Assembly (NCBI RefSeq): GCF_030811095.1
Contig: NZ_JAUSQL010000001.1
Location: 1,798,001-1,862,000 of the forward strand
Direction: 5' to 3'
DNA: 64,000 nt
Origin: Trueperella abortisuis
GTDB lineage: Bacteria; Actinomycetota; Actinomycetes; Actinomycetales; Actinomycetaceae
The position numbers were made by a program, and so were the translations under genes. Below the pieces are notes generated by a model. That model was given only the letters and a program-made list of their open reading frames with translations. It ran no database searches and had not been told where the DNA came from. Numbering within the stretch: position 1 is the first letter of the stretch; each line of letters starts with the position of its first letter. Shown piece after piece: positions 24,042-32,877 of the stretch.

Positions 24042-26366
24042 GTGACTAGCAACGATTTTTCCCAGCCCGCTGTTCCTGCTCCTGCCTCCGGCAAGCCCGC
24101 CGCCAAGGCAACGGCGACCAAGGCCGCCGCGGCCAAGGCCCCTGCCAAGAAGACCACCGCCGCTAAAGCTCCTGCCAAGAAGGCTCCCGCCAAGAAGAGC
24201 TCGGCCACGGCTAAGGCTGCCACCACGGCGGCTGCAACGCCGGCCACCGATGCCGCGACGACGCCGGCCACCAAGGCCACCGCGAAGGCCCCGGCGAAGA
24301 AGCCCGCCGCGAGGAAGACGCGCACCACCGCGCGTCGTGCCAGCGCCAAGGCCGCATCCACGCCGGTGCCGACGCTGGGGCGCATTCCGATCGTCGACGT
24401 CCAGCCGAGCCTACAGAACGGCGCCTGGCCGGCGAAGGGCACCGTGGGCGAGGCCTTCCCCGTCACGGCCACCGTGTTCCGCGAGGGCCACGACCAGTTC
24501 GGCGCCTCCGCGGTGCTCGTGGACCCGGAGGGGCACGAGGTGCAGGAATCGATCATGTACGACTCCCACCCAGGCCTTAACATCTACAAGGGTTGGCTCA
24601 CCCCCACCCGCCCCGGAAAGTGGGAGTTCTTCGTGCGGGCCTGGTCGGATCCGGCTGCCACGTGGTACCACGACGCCAACATCAAACTCAACGCGGGCCA
24701 AGACACCGAGCTGGTCTTCCTTGAGGGTGAGCGCGTGCTGACCCGCGCGATGGAGAAGATGCCCGCGCGCAGCGAGGAACGAAAGATCCTCCGCGACGCG
24801 ATCGAGGTCATGAAGCGCGATCGCGTGCCGATCAACCTGCGCTTCGCCGCGGCGACGTCGGAGGACGTCCGCCGGGCACTCACCGCCTACCCGCTACGCG
24901 ACCTGGTCACGGAGTCAGCGCGACTGAAGGTGAACGTGGATCGCGAGCGCGCGCTCGTGGGCTCGTGGTACGAGATCTTCCCGCGTTCGGTGGGCTGCTA
25001 CTACGACGAGGCGGCACAGAAGTGGGTCTCGGGAACGCTAAAGACCGCCACCGAAGGCCTGGATCGGATCGCCGAGATGGGCTTCGACGTCATCTACCTC
25101 ACCCCGATCCACCCGATTGGCCAGACGAACAAGAAGGGACGCAACAATACGCTTGACTCCACGCCGGAGGATCCGGGATCGCCCTACGCGATCGGGTCGG
25201 CCGACGGCGGCCACGACGCGATCAACCCCGAGCTGGGCACCTTCGAGGACTTTGACGCCTTCGTGGCGCGGGCCAAGGAGCTGGGCATGGAGGTCGCGCT
25301 CGATATTGCCCTGCAGTGCTCCCCGGATCACCCGTGGCTGAAGGAACACCCGGAATGGTTCACCACCCGAGTGGATGGAACGATCGCCTACGCGGAGAAC
25401 CCGCCGAAGAAGTACCAGGACATCTACCCGCTCAACTTCGACAATGACCCGGAGGGGATCTACCAGGAGATCACACGGATCCTCGAGCTGTGGGTCTCCC
25501 ACGGCGTCACCATCTTCCGCGTGGACAACCCGCACACGAAGCCCGTCACGTTCTGGAAGCGCCTGCTGGAGGAATTCCGCGAGAAGCACCCGGAGGTCAT
25601 CTTCTTGGCCGAAGCCTTCACGAAGCCGCCGATGCTGCAGACCCTGGGCGCGATTGGCTTCCACCAGTCCTACAACTACTTCGCTTGGCGCAACGAGAAG
25701 AAGGAGATCGAGGACTACCTGTGGGAGCTGGCGGCGCAGTCCGATTCGCGGGTGCGCCCGGCGTTCTGGCCCACCACCCACGACATCCTCACCCCGTACA
25801 TGCAGCGCGGCGGCGTGCCTGCTTTCAAGATCCGCGCCATCCTCGCGGCCACTGGCTCACCCACGTGGGGCATCTACAGCGGCTACGAGCTGGCGGAAAA
25901 CGTGGCCCGCCCCGGCGCGGAGGAGCAGATCGACAACGAAAAGTACGAGTTTAAGAACCGAAACTGGGCCTCGGCTAAGGCCTTCGGCATTTCGGATCTG
26001 CTCACGAAGCTCAACGACATCCGACGCCGTCACCTCGCCCTGCGCCGGCTGCGCAACGTGCGGATCAACCCCACGAATAATGACAACATCTTGTGCTTCA
26101 GTAAGGTCACTCACCCGGAGGAGTCGCCGGACGGCTCGGTCGACATGGTGATCGTGGTGCTCAACCTCAACCCGTTTGAGACCCACTCGGCTACCATCGA
26201 TCTGGACCTGTCCGCGTTCGGCACCTCTGCCCACTGGGACGGGTCGCCCGCGATCGAGGTTTACGACGAGCTGACCGGCGCCACCTTCCGGTGGGACGAT
26301 CACCCCTACGTGAGCTTGGATCCGCACGGCGCGGTCGCGCACATCCTCTCTGTCAAGGTTCTCTAA
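24042..26366 (+). CDS. glgE: Alpha-1,4-glucan:maltose-1-phosphate maltosyltransferase GlgE with lysine/alanine-rich N-terminal tail
   Basis: Adds maltosyl units from maltose-1-phosphate to growing alpha-1,4-glucan. 774 residues, about 70-100 more than characterised GlgE proteins. Residues 1 to about 108 are a low-complexity Ala/Lys/Pro/Thr tail with repeated AKAPAKK units and a final KTRTTARRASAK, like histone-H1 or HupB tails. The GlgE core starts at about 112 (TLGRIPIVDVQPS). Inferred catalytic residues are Asp495 (FRVDNPH), Glu524 (LAEAFTK) and Asp581 (THDILTPY), with the 29- and 57-residue spacings of known GlgE. GTG at 24042 follows AGGA. It is first of the glgE-treS-mak-glgB run; treS follows after 15 bp. 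Confidence 0.93.
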   Translation: MTSNDFSQPAVPAPASGKPAAKATATKAAAAKAPAKKTTAAKAPAKKAPAKKSSATAKAATTAAATPATDAATTPATKATAKAPAKKPAARKTRTTARRASAKAASTPVPTLGRIPIVDVQPSLQNGAWPAKGTVGEAFPVTATVFREGHDQFGASAVLVDPEGHEVQESIMYDSHPGLNIYKGWLTPTRPGKWEFFVRAWSDPAATWYHDANIKLNAGQDTELVFLEGERVLTRAMEKMPARSEERKILRDAIEVMKRDRVPINLRFAAATSEDVRRALTAYPLRDLVTESARLKVNVDRERALVGSWYEIFPRSVGCYYDEAAQKWVSGTLKTATEGLDRIAEMGFDVIYLTPIHPIGQTNKKGRNNTLDSTPEDPGSPYAIGSADGGHDAINPELGTFEDFDAFVARAKELGMEVALDIALQCSPDHPWLKEHPEWFTTRVDGTIAYAENPPKKYQDIYPLNFDNDPEGIYQEITRILELWVSHGVTIFRVDNPHTKPVTFWKRLLEEFREKHPEVIFLAEAFTKPPMLQTLGAIGFHQSYNYFAWRNEKKEIEDYLWELAAQSDSRVRPAFWPTTHDILTPYMQRGGVPAFKIRAILAATGSPTWGIYSGYELAENVARPGAEEQIDNEKYEFKNRNWASAKAFGISDLLTKLNDIRRRHLALRRLRNVRINPTNNDNILCFSKVTHPEESPDGSVDMVIVVLNLNPFETHSATIDLDLSAFGTSAHWDGSPAIEVYDELTGATFRWDDHPYVSLDPHGAVAHILSVKVL

Positions 26367-26381
26367 CCGAAAGGCGGCTTA

Positions 26382-28103
26382 GTGGCCCAAACGAACTTCG
26401 ACTCTGATCATTTCCCTGGACTGTCCGAGGATCCGGACTGGTTCAAGACCGCGGTCTTCTACGAGGTCTTGCTGCGGGCGTTCGGGGATTCGACGGGGAC
26501 GGGGTCCGGGGACCTGCGCGGGCTGATCAATCACCTGGGCTACCTGCAGTGGCTGGGCGTGGACTGCCTGTGGATTCCCCCCTTCTACCCCTCCCCCATG
26601 CGCGACGGCGGCTACGACGTCTCAAACTTCACCGCGATCGCACCCGAATATGGCACGATCGAGGAGTTCGGGGAGCTCATCGAGGAGGCCCACCGGCGCG
26701 GAATCCGCATCATCACAGACCTGGTGGTCAACCACACCTCCGACCAGCATCCGTGGTTCCAGTCCTCGCGTTCCAACCCGGAGGGCCCTTTCGGGGACTT
26801 CTATGTGTGGCGAGACGACGACACGGGCTACCCGGACGCCCGCATCATTTTCATCGACACGGAGGCAAGCAACTGGACGTTTGACCCGGTGCGCCGCCAG
26901 TACTTCTGGCACCGCTTCTTCTCCCATCAGCCGGATTTGAACTATGACAATCGTGAGGTGCGGGAGGCGATCAAGGACGTGGTGCGCTTCTGGGCACGGC
27001 TCGGGGTCGACGGGTTCCGGCTCGACGCCGTTCCTTACCTTTTCGAGGAGGAAGGCACCAACGGGGAGAACCTGCCGCGCACGCACGCCTACCTGGCCGA
27101 GCTTCGCGCAATGCTGGATGCGGAGTTTCCGGGGAAGATCATGCTCGCCGAGGCCAACCAGTGGCCGGAGGATGTGGTGGCCTACTTCGGAGATGAGCTT
27201 ACGCCCGAGTGCCACATGTGCTTCCACTTCCCCGTCATGCCGCGCATCTTCTATGCCCTGCGTGACCAGCGCGCCACCGCGATCCGTGACATCCTTGCGT
27301 CTAGCCCCGCGATCCCGGCGGGCACCCAGTGGGGCACGTTCTTGCGCAACCACGACGAGCTCACCCTCGAGATGGTCTCCACCGAGGAGCGCGCCAAGAT
27401 GTACGGCTGGTATGCCGAAGATCCGCGGATGCGGGCGAACGTGGGCATCCGGCGTCGTCTGGCACCCCTGCTCGGCAATTCGCGCGCCGAGATCGAACTG
27501 GCCAACGCGCTGCTGCTCTCGCTGCCGGGTTCGCCGTGCCTATACTACGGGGACGAGATCGGGATGGGCGACAACATCTGGTTGCCCGACCGCGATTCCG
27601 TGCGCACGCCCATGCAGTGGACCCCGGACCGCAACGCCGGTTTTTCCACCGCTGACCCCGGCAAGCTCTACCTGCCGACAATCCAGTCGCTGGTCTACCA
27701 CTATCAGGCGATCAACGTCGAGGCGCAGCTGGCCCAGCCGGCGTCGTTGTTGCACTGGATGCGCGGGGCCTTGCAGGTTCGCAGGCGCTACCCGGTGCTC
27801 GGCAACGGCGACTTCACGCTGCGCGAGTCAGGCAACGAGGCGGTGCTCTCCTTCACCCGCGCCAACGCCGAGCAGGCGATGCTATGCGTGATGAACATGG
27901 CCAACACGGCACGCGCCGCCGTCGTGGAGGTGCCACAGTACGCGGGGTGGAACGTGCGTGACGTGTTCGGTGGAGCCGGCTTCCCCGCGATCGGCGCGGA
28001 TGGGAGGTACCCGATGACGCTCGGCTCGCGCGACTTCTTCTGGCTCGAGCTGACCCCGCCCGGCGCGGGCGATCCCGCACCGATGGAAGGTGAGAGCGCA
28101 TGA
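26382..28103 (+). CDS. treS: Trehalose synthase TreS (maltose alpha-D-glucosyltransferase)
   Basis: Interconverts trehalose and maltose, supplying maltose to Mak. 573 residues, GH13_16. The catalytic residues are Asp215 (GFRLDAVPYLFEEEG), Glu257 (MLAEANQWPEDV) and Asp325 (LRNHDELTLEMV), with the TreS-typical EEEGTNGENLPRTH loop. GTG at 26382 follows AAAGGCGG. Its TGA overlaps the mak start as ATGA, the TreS-Mak coupling known from actinobacteria, where the two proteins can form a complex. Confidence 0.95.
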   Translation: MAQTNFDSDHFPGLSEDPDWFKTAVFYEVLLRAFGDSTGTGSGDLRGLINHLGYLQWLGVDCLWIPPFYPSPMRDGGYDVSNFTAIAPEYGTIEEFGELIEEAHRRGIRIITDLVVNHTSDQHPWFQSSRSNPEGPFGDFYVWRDDDTGYPDARIIFIDTEASNWTFDPVRRQYFWHRFFSHQPDLNYDNREVREAIKDVVRFWARLGVDGFRLDAVPYLFEEEGTNGENLPRTHAYLAELRAMLDAEFPGKIMLAEANQWPEDVVAYFGDELTPECHMCFHFPVMPRIFYALRDQRATAIRDILASSPAIPAGTQWGTFLRNHDELTLEMVSTEERAKMYGWYAEDPRMRANVGIRRRLAPLLGNSRAEIELANALLLSLPGSPCLYYGDEIGMGDNIWLPDRDSVRTPMQWTPDRNAGFSTADPGKLYLPTIQSLVYHYQAINVEAQLAQPASLLHWMRGALQVRRRYPVLGNGDFTLRESGNEAVLSFTRANAEQAMLCVMNMANTARAAVVEVPQYAGWNVRDVFGGAGFPAIGADGRYPMTLGSRDFFWLELTPPGAGDPAPMEGESA

Positions 28104-29455
28104 TCGGGGTGATCGAGGATCTTACGCCCGAGGCCCTCGCCGGCGCGACGCGGGCCTGGATGACGGCTGCGCGCTGGTTCACCGGCGACCCGGACGCGCC
28201 CGTCGAGTTCGGACCGAGCGCGTTGCTCGCGAAGGGGCAGGCTCGTACGGAGATCTTCCTGGTGCGCTGCGGGGAGCTGACGTTCTCGGTGCCGCTGACG
28301 TTTCGGGCGCAGGGCGGAGCGATCGGCGTCTTTGACGCCACCGACGACGCCGACGGTCAGGCCGCCCTGCTCGGCGCGGTCTACGCCGGCCAGTTTGCCG
28401 CGCAGGCTGACGACGGCGCACCCGCCGCGGCCTCAAACACGGCGGGTCTGAGGCTGGAGGCTCGCCCGATCCGGCCCGCCGCACGCGTGGCGAACGCCGC
28501 CAAACTCACCTCCGAGCAGTCGAACACGTCCATCGTCTACCGTTTCGCCGAACCGGAGGAGGCGGGCTCGGCCGGGATCATCCTCAAGGTCTTCCGCGTC
28601 CTGTCGGACGGGGCAAACCCTGACGTGGAGCTGCTCAGCGCGCTCGACGCCTCCGGTTCGCGAGCCGTCCCGCGCCAATACGGGTCCGTGCGCGGAACGT
28701 GGGGCACGCCGTCGGGGCCGGCAGGCACCGACATGCTCGTTGCCCAGGAGTTCCTCGTTGGCGCTACCGACGCGTGGCAGGTCATTCAGGGCCAGCTGGC
28801 GAGGACGACGTCGTTCACGCAGAAGGCCGAGATTGAGGCGCTCGGCGCCCTCACGCGAGACATTCACCGCCAGCTCGCGGCTGCCTTCCCCACGGTGGAG
28901 GCGACGGCCGCGATGCGGGCCCAGATCGTGAGCCAGTGGCGCGAGCGGGCAGCGGCGGCCCTCACCCACGCCCCCGCCCTTCTCCCCTACCATGACCAGA
29001 TTGAGGCCGTGTTCTCCGGGGCGCTCAAGGTGGGCTGGCCGGCGCTGCAGCGTATCCACGGCGACTACCACCTCGGCCAGGTTCTGCGCGCCCCGGGGCG
29101 CGGCTGGGTGGCGCTTGACTTCGAGGGCGAGCCGTTGCGCCCACTCGCCGAGCGGGTCCAGCCGGACCTCGCGCTACGCGACGTCGCCGGCATCCTGCGC
29201 TCTTTCGACTACGCCGGGGGTTCGGCTGAGCTCGCCGGCGGCGACCGCCACGAGCTGGGGCGCTGGACCCGACGTGCGCAGGAGGCGTTCATGTCCGGCT
29301 ACGGGCACATCGACGGCTCCGAGCGGCGCCTGCTCGACGCCCTGATCTTGGACAAGGCCCTGTACGAGGTCAGCTATGAGGCCGCGAGCCGGCCCGCGTG
29401 GCTGGAGATTCCGGTGCGGGGAGTACTTCGCTTGATAGCCGGCCAGAACGGGTAA
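28100..29455 (+). CDS. mak: Maltokinase Mak (Pep2)
   Basis: Phosphorylates maltose with ATP to maltose-1-phosphate, the GlgE donor. 451 residues, close to the M. tuberculosis enzyme. An N-terminal cap region (LAGATRAWMTAARWFTG) precedes an aminoglycoside-phosphotransferase-like kinase fold. The catalytic loop is HGDYHLGQVL (Asp322) and the metal-binding segment is WVALDFEGEP. The start overlaps treS by 4 bp; glgB begins 48 bp downstream. Confidence 0.93.
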   Translation: MIGVIEDLTPEALAGATRAWMTAARWFTGDPDAPVEFGPSALLAKGQARTEIFLVRCGELTFSVPLTFRAQGGAIGVFDATDDADGQAALLGAVYAGQFAAQADDGAPAAASNTAGLRLEARPIRPAARVANAAKLTSEQSNTSIVYRFAEPEEAGSAGIILKVFRVLSDGANPDVELLSALDASGSRAVPRQYGSVRGTWGTPSGPAGTDMLVAQEFLVGATDAWQVIQGQLARTTSFTQKAEIEALGALTRDIHRQLAAAFPTVEATAAMRAQIVSQWRERAAAALTHAPALLPYHDQIEAVFSGALKVGWPALQRIHGDYHLGQVLRAPGRGWVALDFEGEPLRPLAERVQPDLALRDVAGILRSFDYAGGSAELAGGDRHELGRWTRRAQEAFMSGYGHIDGSERRLLDALILDKALYEVSYEAASRPAWLEIPVRGVLRLIAGQNG

Positions 29456-29503
29456 TCCGACGTAGAATGGTGCCATTAGCCAGCACAATGAAGGAAGCCT
29501 GAC

Positions 29504-31684
29504 ATGACTGAACCAGTACCGATGTCTGTCTCCCATGACGTTCTTGACGCCGTTTCTAATGGGGTCCACCATTCGCCGCATGACGTCCTTGGGCCGCACA
29601 CCAACGGTGAAGCCGTCACGATCAGAGTGAGCCGCCAGCTGGCGGACTCGGTCACGATCGTCACTCCTGACGCCGAATATCCCGCCGTTCACGAATGGAA
29701 CGGGGTGTGGGTGGCCGTCATACCGGGCGGGGAGGTGCCCACCTACCAGGTGCGCGCCACCTACGGCGACTTCGAAGCCACCACCGACGACGGCTACCGG
29801 TTCCTGCCCACCATCGGCGAGGTGGACCGCTACCTTTTCTCTGAGGGGCGCCACGAGCAGTTATGGAAGGTGCTCGGCGCTCACGTTCACACCTACGACA
29901 CCCCGATGGGCCCGGTCCACGGCACCAGCTTCTCCGTGTGGGCGCCCAATGCGCGCGCGGTGCGCGTGATCGGCGATTTTAATTCGTGGAGCGGCATCGC
30001 CTCCGCCATGCGCACCATGGGCACCTCCGGCATCTGGGAGCTCTTCATCCCCGGCGCCGAGGAAGGCCAGCGCTACAAGTTTGAGATCCAGTACGCCGAC
30101 GGCAGCTGGCACCAGAAGGCCGATCCGATGGCTCGGCGTACGGAGGCCCCGCCGTCGACAGCCTCGATCATCACCGAGTCCCACTTCGAGTGGGACGACG
30201 AGGAATGGATGGAGAAGCGGACGCAGACCGATCCGCACTCCGGCCCGGTCTCGATCTACGAACTACACCTGGGCTCCTGGCGCCAGGGCCTGTCCTACCG
30301 CGAAGCCGCCGAGCAGCTCATCGGGCACCTGAAGTACACCGGGTTCACCCACGTTGAGTTCATGCCGCTCGCCGAGCACCCGTTCGGCCCATCGTGGGGA
30401 TACCAGGTCACCTCCTACTACGCGCCCACCGCACGCTACGGGGAGCCTGACGACCTGCGCTACCTCATCTCCGAGCTGCACAAGGCCGGCATCGGCGTCC
30501 TCATGGACTGGGTGCCCGCCCACTTCCCGAAGGACGAGTGGGCCCTCGCCCGCTTCGACGGCACCCCGCTCTACGAGGATCCGAACCCGCTGCGTGGCGA
30601 GCAGCCCGACTGGGGTACCTACGTGTTCAACTTCGGCCGACGCGAGGTGCGCAACTTCCTCGTGGCTAACGCGCTTTTCTGGCTGGAGGAATTCCACGTG
30701 GACGGCCTGCGGGTGGACGCCGTGGCCTCCATGCTCTACCTCGACTACTCGCGCCAAGACGGCCAGTGGCAACCCAACGTCTACGGTGGGCGGGAGAACC
30801 TGGAGGCAATTTCCTTCATCCAGGAATCTAACGCCACCGCCTACCGTACCCACCCGGGGATCATGATGATCGCCGAGGAATCGACGTCGTGGGGTGGCGT
30901 GACCGGCATGACGGACCAGGGCGGCCTCGGCTACGGGCTGAAGTGGAACATGGGGTGGATGAACGACACCCTGCGCTACATGGAAGAAAAGCCGATCAAC
31001 CGCAAGTGGCACCACGGCGAACTGACCTTCTCCCTCGTCTACGCCTTCTCCGAGCAGTTCCTCCTGCCGCTCTCGCACGACGAGGTGGTCCACGGCAAGG
31101 GTTCGCTGTATTCGAAGATGCCGGGCGATCACTGGCAGAAGCTCGCGGGCGTTCGCCTGCTACTCGGCTACCAGTGGTCCCATCCGGGCAAGAAGCTACT
31201 TTTCATGGGCCAGGAGTTCGCCCAAATCGATGAGTGGAACTCGGGCAAGAGCCTGGACTGGTGGCTGACCGACAATCCGGGTCACGACGGGGTGATGTCC
31301 TGCGTCAAGCGCCTCAACGACATCTACCGCGAGCACCCGGCCCTGTGGAGCGACGACTTCACCAACCACGGCTTCGAGTGGCTCGAAGTCAACGACTCTG
31401 ACCACAACGTGCTCGCCTACCTGCGCAAGTCCAAAGACGAGGAGGACTTCGTGGCGGTGGTGTGCAACTTCTCCGGGGTCCCGCACAACGACTACCGCAT
31501 CGGCCTTCCCTTCGAGGGCGTGTGGGAGGAGATCCTCAACACCGACGCCGTCGAGTACGGCGGCTCGGGCGTGGGCAACCTCGGTCAGGTGGAAACCGAG
31601 CCAGTGGAGTACGCGGGCCGCGCGAACTCCGCGGTGGTCCAGCTACCACCCTACGGAGTCGTCTACCTGACCCCCAAGAAGTAG
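29504..31684 (+). CDS. glgB: 1,4-alpha-glucan branching enzyme GlgB
   Basis: Transfers alpha-1,4 segments to make alpha-1,6 branches in glycogen. 726 residues: an N-terminal N1 module ([11 protein letters not shown]), a CBM48 module ([19 protein letters not shown]), the GH13_9 barrel, and a C-terminal beta domain. The catalytic triad is Asp405 ([17 protein letters not shown]), Glu458 (MIAEESTSW) and Asp526 ([12 protein letters not shown]), the same numbering as E. coli GlgB. ATG follows AAGGAAG. It is last in the glgE-treS-mak-glgB set and is followed by two hairpins. Confidence 0.96.
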   Translation: MTEPVPMSVSHDVLDAVSNGVHHSPHDVLGPHTNGEAVTIRVSRQLADSVTIVTPDAEYPAVHEWNGVWVAVIPGGEVPTYQVRATYGDFEATTDDGYRFLPTIGEVDRYLFSEGRHEQLWKVLGAHVHTYDTPMGPVHGTSFSVWAPNARAVRVIGDFNSWSGIASAMRTMGTSGIWELFIPGAEEGQRYKFEIQYADGSWHQKADPMARRTEAPPSTASIITESHFEWDDEEWMEKRTQTDPHSGPVSIYELHLGSWRQGLSYREAAEQLIGHLKYTGFTHVEFMPLAEHPFGPSWGYQVTSYYAPTARYGEPDDLRYLISELHKAGIGVLMDWVPAHFPKDEWALARFDGTPLYEDPNPLRGEQPDWGTYVFNFGRREVRNFLVANALFWLEEFHVDGLRVDAVASMLYLDYSRQDGQWQPNVYGGRENLEAISFIQESNATAYRTHPGIMMIAEESTSWGGVTGMTDQGGLGYGLKWNMGWMNDTLRYMEEKPINRKWHHGELTFSLVYAFSEQFLLPLSHDEVVHGKGSLYSKMPGDHWQKLAGVRLLLGYQWSHPGKKLLFMGQEFAQIDEWNSGKSLDWWLTDNPGHDGVMSCVKRLNDIYREHPALWSDDFTNHGFEWLEVNDSDHNVLAYLRKSKDEEDFVAVVCNFSGVPHNDYRIGLPFEGVWEEILNTDAVEYGGSGVGNLGQVETEPVEYAGRANSAVVQLPPYGVVYLTPKK

Positions 31685-31715
31685 ACAGGCCGCGCCGGCG
31701 ATGTGGCTAGGCTGA

Positions 31716-31760
31716 ACGGGTGTGGGGCTATCTCCGGTGAGGAAATAGCCCCACACCCGT
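31716..31760 (+). terminator. Hairpin after glgB, second member of the glgP-type repeat
   Basis: A 20-bp stem (31716-31735 with 31741-31760) has one C-A mismatch (31732/31744) and the loop GGTGA, 31 bp past the glgB stop. Its core TGTGGGGCTATCTCC matches the post-glgP hairpin except for one base pair changed on both arms. Confidence 0.75.
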
Positions 31761-31795
31761 CTGCCCTTACCCAGCTCTGCCGGCCCGTCCGCGCC

Positions 31796-31823
31796 GCGGC
31801 CGGTGGTTTAATCGGCCGCTTTT
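31796..31823 (+). terminator. Canonical rho-independent terminator after glgB
   Basis: A short GCGGCCG/CGGCCGC stem (31796-31802, 31813-31819) with a 10-nt loop is followed directly by TTTTCTG. It backs up the longer hairpin just upstream. The rest of 31824-31931 shows no gene. Confidence 0.7.
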
Positions 31824-31931
31824 CTGTGCCGACCGCGGGCGGTGCTTTGCCCGATGGGCCGAGGCGGACCGCATGTGACGCTGAGGACGTGAGCTGGCAT
31901 TATGGGTTTCGCAGCTGGGATAATCGTGGGC

Positions 31932-32477
31932 ATGTGGACAAAGACTGACGTCACTCGACGTAACTACAAAGTGGCCGCGCTTGTCGGCCTCATCGGTGGA
32001 ATTGTTTCTGCCATCATCAAGTTCGGCTGGGAGGTTCCGCTCCCACCACGCACCCCCGAACGCAACGCGACCAACCCGCCGCAAGCCTTCTTGGAGCTCC
32101 TCGGCCTGTCCGATCAGACCACTCACGCGTCCTACACCTTCAACGGCAACGACGGCCTGCCGTGGGTATCCTTCCTCATTCACTTCGGTTTTGCCATCTT
32201 CTTCGCGGTGCTCTACTGCCTGATCGCGGAGGTTTACCCGGGCGTGAAGCTGTGGCAGGGCGTCGCATTCGGCGTCCTCATCTGGTTTGTCTTCCACGCG
32301 GTTCTCATGCCACTGATGGGTGTCGTCCCGGCGCCGTGGAATCAGCCGTGGCAAGAACACTTATCGGAGATCCCCGGCCACGCCATCTGGATGTGGGTCA
32401 TCGAGGTCTTCAGGCGCGACCTACGCAATCGCATCACCGGCCAGCCCGACCCGGAAGTGGCCGCCGTGGCACGTTAG
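31932..32477 (+). CDS. YagU-family (DUF1440) inner-membrane protein
   Basis: 181 residues with about four membrane segments (VAALVGLIGGIVSAII near the start; FLIHFGFAIFFAVLYCLIA; VAFGVLIWFVFHAVL) and the family block KFGWEVPLPPRTPERNATNPP. E. coli YagU is an inner-membrane protein linked to acid resistance; the role here is unknown. The ATG at 31932 (MWTKTDVTRRNY) aligns with the YagU N-terminus. GGATAAT lies 9 bp upstream and there is no ribosome site, so translation may be leaderless. An ATG at 31902 would add 10 residues. A terminator follows, so it is a single-gene unit. Confidence 0.8.
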   Translation: MWTKTDVTRRNYKVAALVGLIGGIVSAIIKFGWEVPLPPRTPERNATNPPQAFLELLGLSDQTTHASYTFNGNDGLPWVSFLIHFGFAIFFAVLYCLIAEVYPGVKLWQGVAFGVLIWFVFHAVLMPLMGVVPAPWNQPWQEHLSEIPGHAIWMWVIEVFRRDLRNRITGQPDPEVAAVAR

Positions 32478-32507
32478 TAGTGCCGGCGAGCCGGCCTCCC
32501 CACCGCT

Positions 32508-32545
32508 CAGTGAGTCGCTCACCCTGGTGAGCGACTCACTGTTTA
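32508..32545 (+). terminator. Terminator after the YagU-like gene
   Basis: CAGTGAGTCGCTCACC (32508-32523) pairs with 32526-32541, an almost continuous palindrome whose tip must open to form a loop, and is followed by TTTATA. It separates the YagU-like gene from the metFE leader; 32546-32658 shows nothing else. Confidence 0.8.
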
Positions 32546-32658
32546 TACGCCCAGAGAATTCCTGCGTCGCCGGAGGCTGACCATGAAAGGCACGGACCAA
32601 GATTTTCCGGGAGCGCCGATCTGCGCGACTCCAATATATGAGACAACCCGCGCACCCT

Positions 32659-32688
32659 TTGGACAGCCGGAGAGATCCGCGCTATATT
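32659..32688 (+). promoter_or_regulatory. Promoter of the metF-metE leader
   Basis: TTGGAC (32659-32664) and TATATT (32683-32688) are 18 bp apart, the best sigma-A type match seen in the window. The -10 box ends 6 bp before the ATG at 32695, so the transcript should start at or next to that ATG, giving a leaderless upstream reading frame. Confidence 0.75.
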
Positions 32689-32694
32689 GACGCC

Positions 32695-32769
32695 ATGAAC
32701 ATTTACGCGCACACCAACGCCCAGTCCGTCATGACTGCCCGTTTCGTTGCGCGAATGCACGTGTGCTAG
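32695..32769 (+). CDS. Leaderless upstream ORF (24 residues) ending in Cys, metFE leader peptide candidate
   Basis: A 24-codon frame begins at the predicted transcription start and ends ...RFVARMHVC-stop, with Met at 1, 13 and 21 and a single Cys as the last codon. It has no ribosome site, as expected for leaderless translation. Leaderless cysteine-rich short ORFs act as cysteine-responsive attenuators in mycobacteria. The ending here and the sulfur-amino-acid genes downstream suggest a comparable sensor, but with one Cys codon rather than a run. The stop is 108 nt before the metF ATG. No protein function beyond being translated is proposed. Confidence 0.55.
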   Translation: MNIYAHTNAQSVMTARFVARMHVC

Positions 32770-32874
32770 GTTCCTGCGCACGTTGGGCGCGCAGGCGCTC
32801 GTAGCACTTACCTCGAAGCAAGCAGCCTCGCAGATCGAGACTGTTTGAGCCCACATCCTACGTTTTTCAGGATG
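32763..32874 (+). promoter_or_regulatory. Candidate RNA switch: hairpins between the leader ORF and metF
   Basis: Three pairings are visible. GTGCTA (32763-32768), covering the final Cys and stop codons, can pair with TAGCAC (32802-32807). CCTGCGC (32773-32779) pairs with GCGCAGG (32789-32795). CATCCT (32854-32859) pairs with AGGATG (32869-32874), which buries the metF ribosome site. A ribosome stalled at the Cys/stop codons would block the first pairing and could shift the fold downstream. The pairs are direct observation; switching is inference. Confidence 0.5.
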
Positions 32875-32877
32875 ATC

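Noticed and set aside
32572..32877. SAM or cobalamin riboswitch before metF
   Set aside because: No S-box or B12-box core could be recognised; a short leader ORF and simple hairpins explain the region better.
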